A stretch of 64,000 nt of DNA from Longimycelium tulufanense (lineage in GTDB: Bacteria > Actinomycetota > Actinomycetes > Mycobacteriales > Pseudonocardiaceae). Both the position numbers and the translations under genes were made by a program. The notes below the pieces were generated by a model. It worked only from the letters and a program-made list of their open reading frames with translations. It was not told where the DNA came from and made no database searches. Position 1 is the first letter of the stretch. Each line of letters opens with the position of its first letter. Location of the stretch: assembly GCF_014645795.1 (NCBI RefSeq), contig NZ_BMMK01000027.1, positions 1-64,000 of the forward strand. Reading direction: 5' to 3'. Below are positions 1 to 8,868 of this stretch, one piece after another.

Positions 1-78
1 CGTCACAACCCGATCTTGGACACCCTTCGCCTGTCTCCAGGGACCACCCCGACTTCGGAATTACTCGTCTAGACCCGA

Positions 79-84
79 TACGGT
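79..84 (+). promoter_or_regulatory. -10 element of a probable leaderless promoter
   Basis: TACGGT fits the actinobacterial TAnnnT -10 pattern and ends six bases before the GTG at 91, where a transcript would start on or next to the start codon. No Shine-Dalgarno sequence lies in front of that GTG. The same arrangement occurs before three other genes in the window (17116, 31447, 45816). No convincing -35 is visible. The first 70 bases of the window hold no gene I can call. Confidence 0.4.
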
Positions 85-90
85 GAGCGG

Positions 91-324
91 GTGCCTTACC
101 TGGTGAGCCTGGTGCTCGTCGTCTTCGGACTGGTCGTGTCGGGAGCGCTCGTGATGGGCACGTGGCGGGCCCTGCGTCGGCTGGCCCGGGCGCGGGCGGT
201 GTTGCTGGCCCGGGTGGGTGACCGGACCGGCCTGCTGACGGCCCGGGTCGCCGCACTGCGGGTGGCCGTGGCCCAGCGACGTCGTTCCGACCTCGACGAG
301 GCGTCTTCCCCGCGTACCATCTGA
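91..324 (+). CDS. small single-pass membrane protein upstream of tatA
   Basis: The product is 77 residues. It has one hydrophobic segment at about residues 3-24, followed by a basic, alanine/arginine-rich cytoplasmic stretch that looks helical. No family is recognised. It begins at GTG and lies 24 bp before tatA in the same direction, so it is probably the first gene of the tat transcription unit. Its membrane anchor and position suggest a link to the envelope or to Tat, but no function can be read from the sequence. Good codon bias and conserved-looking placement support it being real. Confidence 0.6.
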   Translation: MPYLVSLVLVVFGLVVSGALVMGTWRALRRLARARAVLLARVGDRTGLLTARVAALRVAVAQRRRSDLDEASSPRTI

Positions 325-348
325 CGGGGACTACACGGAGGTTCACCA

Positions 349-630
349 ATGTCCTTGCCCGGAGGCTGGGAACTGCTCCTTCTGCTCGGCGTGCTCGTGC
401 TGCTGTTCGGCGCCAAGAAGCTGCCGGACACCGCGCGGGCCATCGGCAAGTCGATGCGGATCTTCAAGGCCGAGACCAAGGGTATGCGGCAGGACGAGGC
501 GGCCGAGAGCGCGGCGGAGCAGGCTCAGCAGCAGCCCGCCCCGCAGCAGCTCCCGCCGGCCCAGCAGACGCCGCCCGCGGCGAACCCGGCCCAGCCGCAG
601 CACAACGCCCGCCCCGACGTCCAGCGCTAG
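349..630 (+). CDS. tatA: Sec-independent protein translocase subunit TatA
   Basis: TatA oligomerises to form the pore that moves folded twin-arginine proteins across the membrane. The 93-residue product has the family layout: a short N-terminal transmembrane helix (about residues 6-20), the hinge FGAKKLP at 20-26, an amphipathic helix to about 45, and a Gln/Ala/Pro-rich cytoplasmic tail. ACGGAGG lies at a good distance before the ATG. tatC follows after 12 bp, so the two are co-transcribed. The Tat substrate candidate in this window is the GH25 lysozyme at 49372-50076, which carries an RR signal peptide. Confidence 0.95.
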   Translation: MSLPGGWELLLLLGVLVLLFGAKKLPDTARAIGKSMRIFKAETKGMRQDEAAESAAEQAQQQPAPQQLPPAQQTPPAANPAQPQHNARPDVQR

Positions 631-642
631 ACGGTCGGCACG

Positions 643-1650
643 GTGGGGGACAACCCGCGGCGCAGCTTCGCGCTCCGCCGCCGAGACAAACGGCGCCGGT
701 GGGGCCGTCGGCACAACCCCGACGGCACCATGACGCTCATCGAGCACCTCTACGAGCTGCGGTACCGGCTGACCGTCAGCCTGATCGCGCTGGCGATCGC
801 CACGGTCGTCGGCTTCATGTGGTTCGAGCACGCCGCGCTCGGCCTACCCTCGCTGGGCCACCTGCTCACCGGGCCGTACTGCGAGGTGCCGCCGCAGCCG
901 CACGGACCCCGGGTGGTGCTCGGTGGTTCCGACGAGTGCCGCCTGCTGGGTACGGCGCCGTTCGATGCGTTCATGCTCCGGCTGAAGGTGGCGATGGCCG
1001 CCGGTGCCGTGCTGTCCTGCCCGTTCTGGCTCTACCAACTGTGGTCGTTCATCACGCCCGGGCTGTACGCGAAGGAACGGAAGTTCGCGCTGACGTTCGT
1101 TGGTTTCGCGGCGTTCCTGTTCGGTGCGGGCGCGGTGCTGGCGTACTTCGTCGTCGCGCAGGGCCTGCTGTTCCTGCTGAGCTTCGGCGGCGAGACCGTG
1201 GGATTCTCGCTCACCGCCGACAAGTACTTCGGTTTCATGCTGGGAATGCTGGCGGTATTCGGCGTCAGCTTCGAGCTGCCGCTGCTGGTGGTCATGCTCA
1301 ACCGGGTCGGGGTGCTGACCTACGAGCGGCTGAGGAACTGGCGGCGGGGCCTCATCTTCGCGCTCTTCGTGTTCGCGGCCGTGGCCACGCCCGGCCAGGA
1401 CCCGTTCTCGATGCTGGCACTGGCGCTGGCGTTGACGGCGTTGTTCGAGGGCGCGGTGCAGGTGGCGCGGTTGCATGACCGGAGAAAGGCGCGGCAGCGC
1501 CTCGAGGAAGGCTGGGACGGCCTGTCCGACGACGAGCCGTCGCCGCTGAACCACACGCCCGAGGCGGCGGAGCAGCCGGAGCCGGTCTCGCCCAGCACGG
1601 CGCCGACCGCGACGGATCCGCCACGGCAACGCTTCGACGACGTGACCTGA
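643..1650 (+). CDS. tatC: Sec-independent protein translocase subunit TatC
   Basis: TatC is the polytopic receptor that binds twin-arginine signal peptides. The protein has 335 residues. After a basic N-terminal stretch it carries the HLYELRYR motif at residues 35-42, several transmembrane helices, and the AVATPGQDPFS motif before the last helices. The C-terminal tail of about 75 residues is charged, rich in Pro and Glu, and longer than in Escherichia coli TatC, which is usual for actinobacteria. It starts at GTG only 12 bp after tatA. A strong hairpin follows at 1669-1712. Confidence 0.95.
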   Translation: MGDNPRRSFALRRRDKRRRWGRRHNPDGTMTLIEHLYELRYRLTVSLIALAIATVVGFMWFEHAALGLPSLGHLLTGPYCEVPPQPHGPRVVLGGSDECRLLGTAPFDAFMLRLKVAMAAGAVLSCPFWLYQLWSFITPGLYAKERKFALTFVGFAAFLFGAGAVLAYFVVAQGLLFLLSFGGETVGFSLTADKYFGFMLGMLAVFGVSFELPLLVVMLNRVGVLTYERLRNWRRGLIFALFVFAAVATPGQDPFSMLALALALTALFEGAVQVARLHDRRKARQRLEEGWDGLSDDEPSPLNHTPEAAEQPEPVSPSTAPTATDPPRQRFDDVT

Positions 1651-1668
1651 CGCTCGTCGTTGGCCACG

Positions 1669-1712
1669 GAAATGGGTCGTGCACCACAGGAATTGGGTGC
1701 GCGACCCATTTC
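1669..1712 (+). terminator. 17-bp stem hairpin after tatC
   Basis: The arms are 1669-1685 (GAAATGGGTCGTGCACC) and 1696-1712. They pair over 17 bp with a single G-U wobble around a 10-nt loop. No T-tract follows, as is common in GC-rich actinobacteria. It probably ends the tat transcript. Confidence 0.65.
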
Positions 1713-1826
1713 TCGTTCCCGCACGGAGCTTTCTCGTATCGCCCCCATGTCGAAAGCGTTGCCAGGTGCGGCGAACGCCATCCGGCACTAGCGCCGCTAC
1801 CGGCCAGTAGGACAAGATGCCCATTC

Positions 1827-2708
1827 GTGCGAACCGTCCTGCTTGTCAACCCTGCTGCCGCGACCGGTGCCGCCGCCCGGGTGGCCGGCAGCGTTGCCCA
1901 GCGGCTCCGGGAGGGTACGGACCAGCTCGCGTTGCGCGTGGCGACCAGCCCCGCCGAGACGCTGGGCCTGGCGGCACGCGCGGTGGCCGACGGTGCCGAC
2001 ACGGTGGTCGTGCTCGGCGGGGACGGCGCCGCACACGCCGCGGTCCAGGCGTGCGCCGGCACCGACACCGCGCTGGCGCTGGTCCCGGCCGGCACGGGCA
2101 ACGACCTGGCCAACGCGCTGGGCGTCCCCAACAACCCGCTGCTGGCCGCCGACGAGGTCGCCCGCGCGCTGCGCGAGGGCCGGCGCCGGCGGATCGACCT
2201 CGGCCGGGTCAGCGGCGGCAGCTGGTTCGCCACCGTGCTGTGTGCGGGCTTCGACTCCGCGGTGAACGAGCGGGCCAACGCGCTGCGCTGGCCAGGCGGC
2301 CCACGCCGCTACGACCTGGCGATCCTGCTGGAGCTGGCGCGGCTGCGGCCCCGCCCGCTGGTGGTGGACACCGGTGACGCGACCGTGGAGCTGGACGCCA
2401 CCCTGGTGGCCGTGGGCAACACCGGGTGCTACGGCGGGGGCATCCCGGTCTGCCCGGACGCCGACCCGGCCGACGGCCTGTTCGACGTCACCATCGTCGG
2501 CCGGGTGAGCCGCTCGGCGCTGGTCCGCATCGTGCCGACCCTGCGCACCGGCCGGCACGTCGAGCACCCCGCCGTCACCACGCTGCGTGTCCGCTCACTG
2601 CACCTGGGCGGCCGGACGGGGTGGGTGGCCTACGCCGACGGCGAACGGCAGGCCCGGCTGCCGCTCACGGTGCGCTGTGAGCCGGCCGCGCTGGCCGTGG
2701 TGGCCTGA
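1827..2708 (+). CDS. diacylglycerol/lipid kinase family protein
   Basis: This 293-residue protein belongs to the DAGK catalytic-domain family, which phosphorylates lipid alcohols such as diacylglycerol or sphingoid bases with ATP. The nucleotide-binding signature GGDG is at residues 64-67 and PAGTGNDLA at 87-95. An Asn-Pro pair near the N-terminus (LLVNP) is typical. The C-terminal half is the beta-rich domain of the family. It starts at GTG, where the NP motif sits at the expected distance from the N-terminus. The gene stands between tatC and the helicase, an order common in actinomycetes. Substrate cannot be told from sequence. Confidence 0.88.
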   Translation: MRTVLLVNPAAATGAAARVAGSVAQRLREGTDQLALRVATSPAETLGLAARAVADGADTVVVLGGDGAAHAAVQACAGTDTALALVPAGTGNDLANALGVPNNPLLAADEVARALREGRRRRIDLGRVSGGSWFATVLCAGFDSAVNERANALRWPGGPRRYDLAILLELARLRPRPLVVDTGDATVELDATLVAVGNTGCYGGGIPVCPDADPADGLFDVTIVGRVSRSALVRIVPTLRTGRHVEHPAVTTLRVRSLHLGGRTGWVAYADGERQARLPLTVRCEPAALAVVA

Positions 2709-2770
2709 GCCGCCACGCAGGCCGCCGGGTTTGCGTGCGGGAAGCCAGCCCAATGTGAAAGCCTGAACGC

Positions 2771-5557
2771 GTGGCACGTCCGTCCCGACCGTCGACGGTG
2801 GCCCCGGCCGAGGCGTTCGCCGCCTCCCGGCGGCGCGCCGAACACCCCCAGTTGACCGAGTTCGCCGCCGAGCTGTCCTTCGAGCTCGACCCGTTCCAGG
2901 TCACCGCCTGCGCGGCGTTGGAGGGGGGCCACGGAGTCCTGGTCTGCGCGCCGACCGGCGCCGGGAAGACCGTCGTCGGCGAGTTCGCCGTCCACCTCGC
3001 CCTGGCCGAGGGGCGCAAGTGCTTCTACACGACGCCCATCAAGGCGCTGTCGAACCAGAAGTACGCCGATCTCTGCGCGCGACACGGCTCCGCGGCCGTC
3101 GGTCTGCTCACCGGGGATACCTCGGTCAACGGCACCGCGCCGATCGTGGTGATGACCACCGAGGTCCTGCGCAACATGCTCTACGCGGGCTCGACGGCTC
3201 TGGACGGCCTGGGCTACGTGGTCATGGACGAGGTGCACTACCTCGCCGACCGGTTCCGCGGCGCGGTGTGGGAGGAGGTCATCCTCCACCTGCCCGAGCA
3301 CGTCCGGGTGGCCAGCCTGTCGGCGACGGTCAGCAACGCCGAGGAGTTCGGCGAGTGGCTGGTGGCGGTACGCGGGGACACCGCCGTCGTGGTCGACGAG
3401 CACCGGCCGGTTCCGCTGTGGCAGCACATGATGGTCGCCGGCCGGATGATGGACCTCTTCGCCGGGGAGCGGGTCAACCCGCGTACCGGCCGCCCCGAGC
3501 TGAAGATCAACCCCAACCTGCTGCGGCACACCCAGGACCTGGAGCGGTACCTGCCGGCCACCCGCATCCGCGGGCCGCGCGTCGCCCGCCGCGGCGGCCC
3601 GGCCCGTGGCCCCCGGTTCCGCCCACCGTCCCGGGTCGACGTGGTGGAGCGGCTGGACGACGCCGGCCTGCTGCCGGCGATCGTGTTCATCTTCAGCCGC
3701 GCCGGCTGCGACGCCGCGGTCACCCAGTGCGTGCGGGCCGGGCTACGGCTGACCACCGACGAGGAGGTCGAGCGGATCCGGCGGATCATCGACGAGCACA
3801 CCGCCGAGTTGCCCGAGGGCGACCTGCTGGTGCTGGGCTACTGGGAGTGGCGGGAGGCGCTGGAACGCGGTATCGCCAGCCACCACGCGGGGCTGTTGCC
3901 GGCGTTCAAAGAGACCGTCGAGGAGCTGTTCGTCCACGGCCTGGTCAAGGTCGTCTTCGCCACCGAGACGCTGGCGCTGGGCATCAACATGCCGGCCCGC
4001 ACCGTCGTGCTGGAGAAGCTGGTCAAGTTCAATGGCGAGGCGCACGTCGACCTCACCCCGGGGGAGTACACCCAGCTCACCGGGCGGGCCGGCCGGCGCG
4101 GCATCGACGTGGAGGGCCACGCCGTGGTGGTGTGGCAGCCGGGGATGGACCCCAGGCAGGTCGCCGGCCTCGCCTCGACACGTACCTACCCGCTGCGCTC
4201 GTCGTTCCGGCCGGGGTACAACATGGCGGTCAACCTGGTCGAGCGGCTGGGCGCGGCCGCGGCCCGGGAACTGCTGGAGCAGTCCTTCGCCCAGTTCCAG
4301 GCCGACCGGTCGGTGGTGGGGCTGGCGCGCCGGATCGAGCGCAACGAGGAGGCACTGGCCGGCTACGCCGACGCGATGACCTGCCACCTCGGGGACTTCG
4401 CCGAGTATGCCGGGCTGCGGCGCCAGATCTCGGCCCGGGAGAAGGCCCTGGCCCGGCAGAGCAGCGCCGCCCGCCGCGCCGAGGCGGCCGCCTCGCTGGA
4501 GCGGCTGCGCCGCGGTGACGTGATCGCGGTGCCGTCGGGCCGCCGCTCCGGGCTGGCCGTGGTGGTCGACCCCGGCCTGGAGCCGCTGGGCGAGCCGCGC
4601 CCCCTGGTGGTGACCGAGGACCGCTGGTCGGGCCGGCTCTCGGTGGCGGACTTCCCGACGCCGGTGGAGCCGCTGGGCCGGGTCCGGCTGCCCAAGCACG
4701 TCGACGTGCGGTCCCCGCGCTCCCGCCGGGACCTGGCCTCGACGTTGCGCAACACCGGCATCGAGGTGCCTCGCCCGGGTCGGCGGCGCGGCGGCGCGGG
4801 CGACGACCCGGAGCTGGCGGCGTTGCGGCGCGCGCTGCGCTCGCACCCCTGCCACGGCTGCGACCGGCGCGAGGAGCACGCCCGCTGGGCCGAGCGGCAC
4901 CAGCGGCTGGCCGGGGAGACCGAGCAGCTGCGGCGCCGGGTCGCCGCCACCACCCACTCGCTGGCCCGCGCCTTCGACCGGATCCGGGCGTTGCTGCGCG
5001 AGCGCGGCTACCTCGCCGCGGGCGACGACGGCGAGCACGTCACCGACCACGGCCGCTGGCTGGCCCGGCTCTACAGCGAGTCGGACCTGCTCGCGGCCGA
5101 GTGCCTGCGGCAGGGGGCGTGGGACGAGCTCAACCCGGCCGAGCTGGCGGCCGTGGTGTCGGCCCTGGTGTACGAGTCGCGCCGGGAGGCGATGTCCGCG
5201 CCGCGGCTGCCCGGCGGCGCGGTGACCGGCGCCCTGGAGGTCACCCTGCGGCTGTGGGCGGAGCTGGAGGACGACGAGCGCCGGCACCGCCTGGACCGCA
5301 CCCGCGAGCCGGACCCCGGGTTCGCCTGGCCGGTCTACCGGTGGGCGCGGGGCGAGTCGCTGGAGAGGGTGCTCACCGCCGCGGAGACCGCCGGGCACGA
5401 GCTGTCGGCCGGCGACTTCGTGCGCTGGTGCCGGCAGGTGGTCGACCTGCTCGACCAGCTGCGCGACGTGGTGGGTGCGGGGCATCCGGTGGGGCGGGCC
5501 GCGGCCCGCGCGGTGGCCGCGGTGCGCCGCGGCGTCGTGGCGATGGGGGCCGTGTGA
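2771..5557 (+). CDS. DEAD/DEAH-box RNA helicase, HelY/Ski2-like
   Basis: The 928-residue protein is an ATP-dependent helicase of the Ski2/Mtr4/HelY group, thought to act on structured RNA. Walker A (APTGAGKT) lies at residues 60-67, the DEVH box at 153-156, motif III SATVSN follows, and motif VI (QLTGRAGRRGID) is near residue 435. The C-terminal third (about 740-928) looks like the DSHCT domain, and a CHGC motif precedes it. The length matches mycobacterial HelY. The gene begins at GTG with no other in-frame start nearby. A 580-residue open frame on the opposite strand (3743-5485) is only a by-product of high GC. Confidence 0.92.
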   Translation: MARPSRPSTVAPAEAFAASRRRAEHPQLTEFAAELSFELDPFQVTACAALEGGHGVLVCAPTGAGKTVVGEFAVHLALAEGRKCFYTTPIKALSNQKYADLCARHGSAAVGLLTGDTSVNGTAPIVVMTTEVLRNMLYAGSTALDGLGYVVMDEVHYLADRFRGAVWEEVILHLPEHVRVASLSATVSNAEEFGEWLVAVRGDTAVVVDEHRPVPLWQHMMVAGRMMDLFAGERVNPRTGRPELKINPNLLRHTQDLERYLPATRIRGPRVARRGGPARGPRFRPPSRVDVVERLDDAGLLPAIVFIFSRAGCDAAVTQCVRAGLRLTTDEEVERIRRIIDEHTAELPEGDLLVLGYWEWREALERGIASHHAGLLPAFKETVEELFVHGLVKVVFATETLALGINMPARTVVLEKLVKFNGEAHVDLTPGEYTQLTGRAGRRGIDVEGHAVVVWQPGMDPRQVAGLASTRTYPLRSSFRPGYNMAVNLVERLGAAAARELLEQSFAQFQADRSVVGLARRIERNEEALAGYADAMTCHLGDFAEYAGLRRQISAREKALARQSSAARRAEAAASLERLRRGDVIAVPSGRRSGLAVVVDPGLEPLGEPRPLVVTEDRWSGRLSVADFPTPVEPLGRVRLPKHVDVRSPRSRRDLASTLRNTGIEVPRPGRRRGGAGDDPELAALRRALRSHPCHGCDRREEHARWAERHQRLAGETEQLRRRVAATTHSLARAFDRIRALLRERGYLAAGDDGEHVTDHGRWLARLYSESDLLAAECLRQGAWDELNPAELAAVVSALVYESRREAMSAPRLPGGAVTGALEVTLRLWAELEDDERRHRLDRTREPDPGFAWPVYRWARGESLERVLTAAETAGHELSAGDFVRWCRQVVDLLDQLRDVVGAGHPVGRAAARAVAAVRRGVVAMGAV

Positions 5558-5703
5558 CCGGCGGCATGACCCGGACGTGTCCGCCTACCGCCACACCCCG
5601 TACGCCGGCTGGGTCGGTGACCCCACCTGTGGTTTGATCCCCGGGAGGTGCGGCCCGGCGCACTGTCGCGACACTGTCTCGGATTTGACCGCGGAGGCGA
5701 ACG

Positions 5704-6342
5704 ATGACCACCCCGTACGGCCCGTCCGGAGGGAACGACCCGCAGCAGTGGGGCCAGCAGCCCTACGGTTCGGGGACCCCGTCCGGGGGCGTCCCGGCAC
5801 CGGGGCAGGGTGGCTATGGCCAGCCGGGCGGTTACGGCCAGGGCTACGGTGCGGACCCGAGCCAGGGCGGTGCGGCGTACCCGGGTTACGGCCCGCCGGG
5901 CCAGCCGCCGCAGCAGTACACCGGCTCCTACGGGCAGCCCGGCGGCTACCCGCAGCAGCCCGGCTATCCGGGTGGGTTCGGCCAGTACGGCGGCATGACC
6001 CCGGCGACCGCGCCGAAGAAGAAGTCGGCGATGCCGTGGCTGCTCACCGGCGCGGTGGTGGTCGTCGTCGCGGTCGTGCTCGTGCTCGGCTTCGTGTGGC
6101 CGGCCTGGTTCATGACCAAGGTGTTCGACGAGGCCGCGGTGCAGAACGGCGTGCACAAGATCCTCACCGAACACTACAACCTGACCCGGGTGGAGAACGT
6201 GAGCTGCCCGGCGGACCAGCCCGTGAAGACGGGCACGACCTTCACCTGCGAGCTCACCGTCGACGGTAAGCCCAAGAAGGTCACCATCACCGTCAAGTCC
6301 GACTCGGGCGAGTACGAGGTCCCGCAGCCGCAGGCACGCTGA
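5704..6342 (+). CDS. DUF4333 membrane protein with Gly/Pro/Tyr/Gln-rich N-terminus
   Basis: The 212-residue product has three parts. Residues 1-100 are a low-complexity Gly/Pro/Gln/Tyr-rich cytoplasmic region. One transmembrane helix spans about 111-131. The extracellular domain (about 137-205) resembles DUF4333, with two cysteines at 168 and 182 that could form a disulfide. A GCGGAGG ribosome-binding site precedes the ATG. Such proteins are common in mycobacteria and Pseudonocardiales, and their role is unknown. The gap before it (5558-5703) shows no gene. Confidence 0.8.
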   Translation: MTTPYGPSGGNDPQQWGQQPYGSGTPSGGVPAPGQGGYGQPGGYGQGYGADPSQGGAAYPGYGPPGQPPQQYTGSYGQPGGYPQQPGYPGGFGQYGGMTPATAPKKKSAMPWLLTGAVVVVVAVVLVLGFVWPAWFMTKVFDEAAVQNGVHKILTEHYNLTRVENVSCPADQPVKTGTTFTCELTVDGKPKKVTITVKSDSGEYEVPQPQAR

Positions 6343-6399
6343 GCACCGGCCGGAAAATCGGTGGCCGTGCGCATCCGGGTGACGGCAGTATGAGCTGCC

Positions 6400-7588
6400 G
6401 TGCCGCACATTCGGGTCCTCGAGCCCCACGAGTACGAGGTCGCAGTCGCGCTGTTCCTGCGTAGCCTGCACCACAAGCCGCTCGGGGACGAGCACCGGGA
6501 GTTCGTGCGACTGTCCACTCAGGACGGTCGCCAGCTGGGTGCGTTCGAGGGCGGCGAGCTGATCGGCACCGCCTACAGCTTCGGGAGCGCGCTCGCCGTG
6601 CCGGGCGGCGCGGCGGTGCCCATGGCGGCGGTGACCCGGGTGGGTGTGCGTGCGGACCACACGCGGCGCGGGGCACTGACCGCGCTCATGCGCGGGCAGC
6701 TGGCCCGGTGTCGTGATCTGGGGGGAGCCGATCGCGACCCTGCGTGCCAGTGAGCCGGGCATCTACGGCCGTTTCGGGTACGGTGTCGCCAGCCGCTTCC
6801 GCGTCGTCGAGGTACGGCCGGGCACAGTGGCGGACGCCGTTCCCCGGGACGGTCAGGTCCGCCTGCTGGAGCCCGCGGAGTTCGAGAAGCGGGTGCGGGA
6901 GGTTTACGACCGCATCGGCCTGTCGCGGCCAGGGATGATCGCTCGGCCGGATTCCTGGTGGGCGCGTTACCGGCACCGGCTCGCCACCGGGGACAACCTC
7001 GTCGCGGCGGTGCACACCGGTGACGACGGGGACGACGGTTTCGTCGTGTGGGAACCCAAGCCGGGCACGTCCTGGCTGACACACCAACTGCAGGTCGCGG
7101 ACCTGCATGCCGCGAACCCCTCCGCGCTGGCCACCCTGTGAGCGTTCCTGCTCGGGGTCGACCTGTCCGACGGGGTTGAGGCACGGCGGCCGCTGGACGA
7201 GCCCCTGGAGTGGATGCTGGCCGACCGCGACACGGTGCGCACCACCGGGCTGAAGGACGAGACCTGGCTGCGGTTGGTCGACGTCGAGACCGCGCTGTCC
7301 GTGCGGAGCTGGGGTGCGGCCGAACCGGTGGTCCTGGAGGTGCGGGACGGCGTCCTGCCGGAGAACCAGGGCTGCTATCGGATTGGCGGGGACGGGGTGA
7401 CGCGGGTCGACACCGAGCCCCACCTCGGGCTGGACGTCGCGGACCTCGGCGCGCTGTACCTCGGCGACGTGCGACCGTCCACGCTGGCTGCAACCGGCCG
7501 AGTCGTCGTCCACGATCCCGCCGCCCTGGCCCTGGCCGATCGTCTGTTCGCCACCGACGTCGTTCCCTGGTCAGGAACCGGATTCTGA
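6400..7588 (+). pseudogene. broken Eis-family GNAT N-acetyltransferase
   Basis: The reading frame resembles the Eis family (acetyl-CoA-dependent acetyltransferases of lysines and aminoglycosides) but has two lesions. From the GTG at 6400 it reads correctly to a run of six G at 6720-6725. One G too many there shifts it out of frame, and the family sequence GEPIATLRASEPGIYGRFGYG continues in another frame. A TGA at 7139-7141 then stands where a Trp codon (TGG) is expected, before AFLLGVDLSDGV. Removing one G and restoring TGG gives 395 residues, close to the family length of about 400. The acetyl-CoA site (VTRVGVRADHTRRG) is in the first part and the last part ends at 7588. The gene is inactive as written. 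Two lesions of different kinds favour real decay over a single base-calling error. Confidence 0.8.
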
Positions 7589-7810
7589 AAGTCCACTGTG
7601 GATGTCGGGGTGCCGTGCCTGGGGGTCGGCGCCCCGGCCCTGCCCTGCCCGGACGAAGGTGTGAGCACCGCGGGGAAGCCGGGCCGGAAATGACACACCG
7701 AAGACCCCTGCCGGATCTTCCAACGAGGGACCAACCTCTCCCATCATAGGGAACGGCTTGATCACCACAGGTCGCGCAATCATGCGGCGCAGCCGACACC
7801 GGAGGTCCAC

Positions 7811-8164
7811 GTGCACATCGCCACCATCGTCCTGTCCATCCTGCTCGCGCTGGCATTTCTCGCCATCGGCGGTCCGAAGGCGCTGGCCCTGGAGTCCGCT
7901 ACGCGGCGGACCGTGGAGATGGGGTTGGACACCAGAATGATGCGTTTGACCGGAATACTCGAGGTTGCTGCGGTGGTGGGTCTGGTGGCCGGCTTGTGGG
8001 TGAGGTGGTTGGGGCTGGCTGCTGCGGTCGGTCTCGTGCTTCTGATGCTCGGCGCGCTCGTGTTCCACGCCCGCAGGGGGGACCCGGCGAAGCAAATGGC
8101 TCCTGCCGCGGTGTTCCTGGTGCTCTCCGGTGCCCTGGTCACCACGGGGCTGCTGTCGCAATGA
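7811..8164 (+). CDS. DoxX-like small integral membrane protein
   Basis: The product has 117 residues and four hydrophobic segments (about 4-22, 45-63, 65-86, 97-115), the layout of DoxX-like proteins. It starts at GTG with CCGGAGG upstream. Some DoxX proteins take part in respiratory or oxidative-stress complexes, but the branch seen here is uncharacterised and no catalytic residue can be pointed to. It is alone between the broken acetyltransferase and the biosynthetic operon. The 222 bp before it hold no gene. Confidence 0.7.
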   Translation: MHIATIVLSILLALAFLAIGGPKALALESATRRTVEMGLDTRMMRLTGILEVAAVVGLVAGLWVRWLGLAAAVGLVLLMLGALVFHARRGDPAKQMAPAAVFLVLSGALVTTGLLSQ

Positions 8165-8868
8165 GCGGGCAGATGGCGTAGTCAACCGATTCTCCGTAAA
8201 GGAGAGAAGCGCGTCGCCGCGGGCTGTCGCAGCTGGCAGCGACGCGCGCGGCGACCTTGCCCACCGTTGAGCTGTGATCCGCTGGGAGCGCTTCGCTCCG
8301 CCGCGTGTCAGGTTGTCGAGTGCTGCCCGACCGCGGCACAGGAGGCACCGGGGCGGACTGTTGTTCCGCCTGCGGTGCTGACCACGTCCGCAGGAAGCCT
8401 CAATCGGGGCAATGGTCTTCCCAGTGCTGACGGATCTTCCGAGTGGCAGGGAGCAGTCCGGTGCCCGCTCCATGATGCTTACGTCAAATAGCTGCCATGG
8501 GCCGATACCTGACGGCGATGGAGGAGATCATCGTTCTTCTGCTGGTTGTTCCTGCATCTGCACCCCCGGATTCGGCTACAAGAAGGCAAGCTCGCGGTTT
8601 CGCTGTTACGTCGATTTGGTCGAACTGGTGAGATTCACCCGGCCAGCCGTCGTCCGGAGGTGTGGGCGTGTGCGACCTTGGGTCGGAGCAGCCATGTCTT
8701 GGATGGGGGAGTGGCAGGTTTGCCCTGGGGCAAGGAAGATCCGTTGCTCAAGTACGCCATAACTCCTCGATGCCGTTTCGGCACGTCTGCCGTGCGGGGA
8801 TGCACCTGCCTGCCAGGGTGAGTCGGTGTGCCCCCGCAGACGCGGCGGAAACGTTGGAGAAAGGAACA
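8165..8868 (+). other. 704-bp stretch without a supported gene
   Basis: This region in front of the biosynthetic operon is visibly less GC-rich than its surroundings, especially around 8500-8650. Several short open frames exist on both strands, but none combines a ribosome-binding site, normal codon usage and a recognisable product. The open frame of the A-T-TE gene extends back to 8662, yet codons 8662-8868 lack actinobacterial codon bias, so I read them as upstream DNA. It probably holds the operon's promoter, which I could not place. Confidence 0.5.

Noticed and set aside
3743-5485. A 580-residue minus-strand open frame
   Set aside because: Antisense to the helicase and His/Gln/Arg-rich low complexity.
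8518-8631. A 37-residue hydrophobic peptide frame in the gap before the A-T-TE gene
   Set aside because: Starts at ATG but has no ribosome-binding site, and overlapping frames look equally good.
8662-8868. N-terminal extension of the A-T-TE enzyme
   Set aside because: The open frame continues upstream but codon usage collapses, and a good ribosome-binding site stands before the ATG at 8869.
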